Source: CALMFT01 sp964563595 (GTDB lineage: Bacteria > Patescibacteriota > Gracilibacteria > Absconditabacterales > Absconditicoccaceae). Taken from it: 30,686 nt of DNA. The stretch covers positions 1 through 30,686 of the forward strand of contig CAZLWR010000010.1 in assembly GCA_964563595.1 (NCBI GenBank), in the 5' to 3' direction. Position 1 is the stretch's first letter; every line of letters starts with the position of its first letter. The position numbers were made by a program, and so were the translations under genes. Shown here in pieces: positions 29,213 through 30,686 of this stretch. The notes below the pieces were generated by a model, which made no database searches, was not told the origin of the DNA, and saw nothing but the letters and a program-made list of their open reading frames with translations.

Positions 29213-30337
29213 ATGTCTAAATTACAGTTTACGGTGCATTGACAGTCCTGATATACTAGAGCATGAACATTCACTCTCAATGGAGTTACGGTACAGACAC
29301 CAGCATTTATGCCAGTTTGAACTAAGGGAACGGTAAAAGGAATCCCCTTGTGATTACTACAAGATCCAGCTTATATGGGACCAAATATTCCAAACAATAT
29401 TATCCTCAACAACACTTTACACTTATACCTCAGGCCCGGTGATAAGGTAGTCAAAGAGCAAGGATGAGTACATCAATTCATACAACGAGATAAGCTAATA
29501 CTGACTGATTCGGGAGGATTTCAAGTATTTTCTTTAGGACTTTCAAAGACTAAAACCGGCAAAGCTCTAGTCAAAATACACGAGGATAGCGTGGTATTCA
29601 CCTCACCTTATGATGGTAGTAAACATACCTTCACTCCAAAAGGAACAGTAGATATCCAATGCAATCTAGGCTCAGATATTATGATGATGTTGGATGTCTG
29701 TGCTCCTGTTGTAGATATTTCCAAAAAGAAAGTGGAACATTATATGAACCAGACCCATAGACGAGCAAAAGAACAATTTGAATATATGCAAACCAAATAT
29801 GATCAGGTCAAATGAGTCCTATTCCCTATCGTACAAGGTTGACTCTATACAGACCTTAGAGCCCAATCTATCGAAACGCTTTCTGCGTATGCTAGAGACG
29901 GGATTGCTGTAGGATGATTATCAGTGGGTGAGACATTGGAAGAAATGGAGGCCGTTCTCGCACATATTGCACCACTTCTACCACAAGATAAGCCAAGATA
30001 CCTTATGGGCGTCGGTACGCCAGAATCCCTACTCTTATGAATTAAATATGGATTTGATATGTTTGATTGTGTTGCCCCCACAAGACTTGGTAGACATGGT
30101 GTGGCTTATAAACTCGGCGGTAATTTAAAACTAACTCATGCTAGATTCAGAAATGATCAAGAAACATGACTTGCACCCGACTGCCAGTGTCATACCTGTA
30201 AGACTTATACGAGAGGCTATCTGCATCATCTCTTCAATGAAGGGGAAATGCTTTGATGAGTATTGCTCTCTATCCACAATCTCGCCTACCTTCAACTCTT
30301 ATGCCAACAACAAAGAAATAATATAATCTGATTATAA
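29213..30337 (+). CDS. tgt: tRNA-guanine transglycosylase
   Basis: A 374-aa protein from ATG 29213 to TAA 30337, the usual bacterial length. Visible motifs: KGTVKGI near 38-44, LTDSGGFQVFSL at 97-108 (base-binding Asp 99), DVCAPVVD at 161-168, PIVQGG at 205-210, GGLSVGE at 234-240, the nucleophile Asp 285 in FDMFDCVAPTR, and a zinc site of C324, C326, C329 and H355. Several conserved glycines are TGA, including in PIVQGG and GGLSVGE. TGT swaps guanine 34 of Asp/Asn/His/Tyr tRNAs for preQ1 (bacteria) or queuine. The Val in GGLSVGE is the bacterial preQ1-type residue (Gly in eukaryotic enzymes). No preQ1 synthesis genes are visible here, so the base may be scavenged (inference). Confidence 0.96.
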
Positions 30338-30371
30338 AAAATCCCGGGAACACAACCATCCCCAGGATTTT
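30338..30371. terminator. Bidirectional terminator after tgt
   Basis: AAAATCCCGGG (30338-30348) pairs with CCCAGGATTTT (30361-30371) with one mismatch over a 12-nt loop. It is flanked by A and T tracts on both sides, so it can end tgt (plus) and the convergent gene at 30400 (minus). It begins directly after the tgt TAA. Confidence 0.75.
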
Positions 30372-30399
30372 GAAAATGCGACGGATTAGAGAGTGAAGT

Positions 30400-30663
30400 T
30401 TAGCAGGACCAGGATACCTGCTTTACCGTTAGTCCATGGAACTCATACTTATCAGCAACGTGGCCGTCTTGGGATTTTTTTGCTGCCACCAACGGCAATA
30501 AGTACTTAGCCTGATCCTTCTCGAGTTCCACAGGATCCACCTGTAAAACATAGCCGAACTCAGTCCACCCGCCCGAGTCCATGAATAATTGCCAGAACCA
30601 GTGTGCCTTTTTGTAGGCAATACTGCGGTAGTATGCGGTTCCCCGCACGAAAATCATAGTCAT
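30400..30663 (-). CDS. Small hypothetical protein without TGA-glycine
   Basis: An 87-aa protein from ATG 30663 to TAA 30400. It is rich in aromatic residues (Trp, Tyr, Phe) in the first half and has no signal peptide or membrane helix. All of its seven glycines are GGN and the local GC is higher than in neighbouring genes, as in the genes at 7717-9185. No family was recognised. It converges on tgt across a shared terminator. The start codon is near the window edge and no Shine-Dalgarno is obvious. Confidence 0.6.
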   Translation of the reverse strand: MTMIFVRGTAYYRSIAYKKAHWFWQLFMDSGGWTEFGYVLQVDPVELEKDQAKYLLPLVAAKKSQDGHVADKYEFHGLTVKQVSWSC

Positions 30664-30686
30664 ACGTCAAGTTGTTTTAGTGAACA

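Noticed and set aside
1..30686. CRISPR array or insertion sequence
   Set aside because: No regularly spaced direct repeats and no transposase-like protein or paired terminal repeats were seen on reading either strand.

Overview
This window is from a bacterium that reads UGA as glycine (genetic code 25), so it is most likely Absconditabacteria (SR1) or Gracilibacteria of the Patescibacteria/CPR. Nearly every real gene is broken by in-frame TGA where homologues have glycine: the P-loop of a DNA-transfer ATPase, the P-loop of RuvB, the tubulin signature of FtsZ, and the signature and Zn region of TGT. Joined across TGA, the short fragments become about 20 full genes, almost all ending in TAA or TAG. 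All gene coordinates below use code 25 unless stated. Three runs of exactly 100 N (9186-9285, 17831-17930, 19973-20072) are scaffold gaps of unknown true size.

Layout. 33-7484 (minus): an operon-like block of five genes resembling a stripped-down type IV secretion/DNA-transfer locus. In transcription order it holds a multi-pass membrane protein, a membrane-anchored GH73 glucosaminidase, a small lipoprotein, a 1140-aa P-loop ATPase and a membrane-tailed protein, then a terminator. 7.6-9.19 kb (minus): two GC-rich Ala/Pro/Gly-rich genes (a lipoprotein and a single-pass membrane protein) with no in-frame TGA, unlike everything around them; possible foreign DNA or chimeric assembly. 9.4-12.4 kb (minus): a 517-aa membrane protein of unknown function, a small protein and ruvB.

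12.6-18.1 kb (plus): a cell-surface locus whose set of proteins matches the WxL systems of Firmicutes: one large WxL-like protein, one WxLIP/DUF916-like membrane-anchored partner, one Ig/FN3-like membrane protein, and two tandem small WxL-like secreted proteins. The Trp positions of the WxL motif are Tyr here. This is the best candidate for an undescribed system. 18.2-21.2 kb (minus): division genes ftsA - unknown gene - ftsZ, with a gap in the middle.

21.5-24.8 kb (plus): tRNA-Arg(CCU), a VirB2-like pilin with a Cys-rich head, a 609-aa Cys-rich secreted protein, a 186-aa secreted protein and tRNA-Thr(GGU). 24.8-28.5 kb (minus): two proteins of unknown function (408 and about 819 aa). 28.6-30.3 kb (plus): an unknown 178-aa protein and tgt. 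30.4-30.66 kb (minus): a small gene again lacking TGA-glycine.

Together, the envelope-remodelling enzyme, transfer ATPase, pilin and surface proteins fit a host-attached (epibiotic or predatory) lifestyle, as known for cultivated Absconditabacteria. That link is inference.
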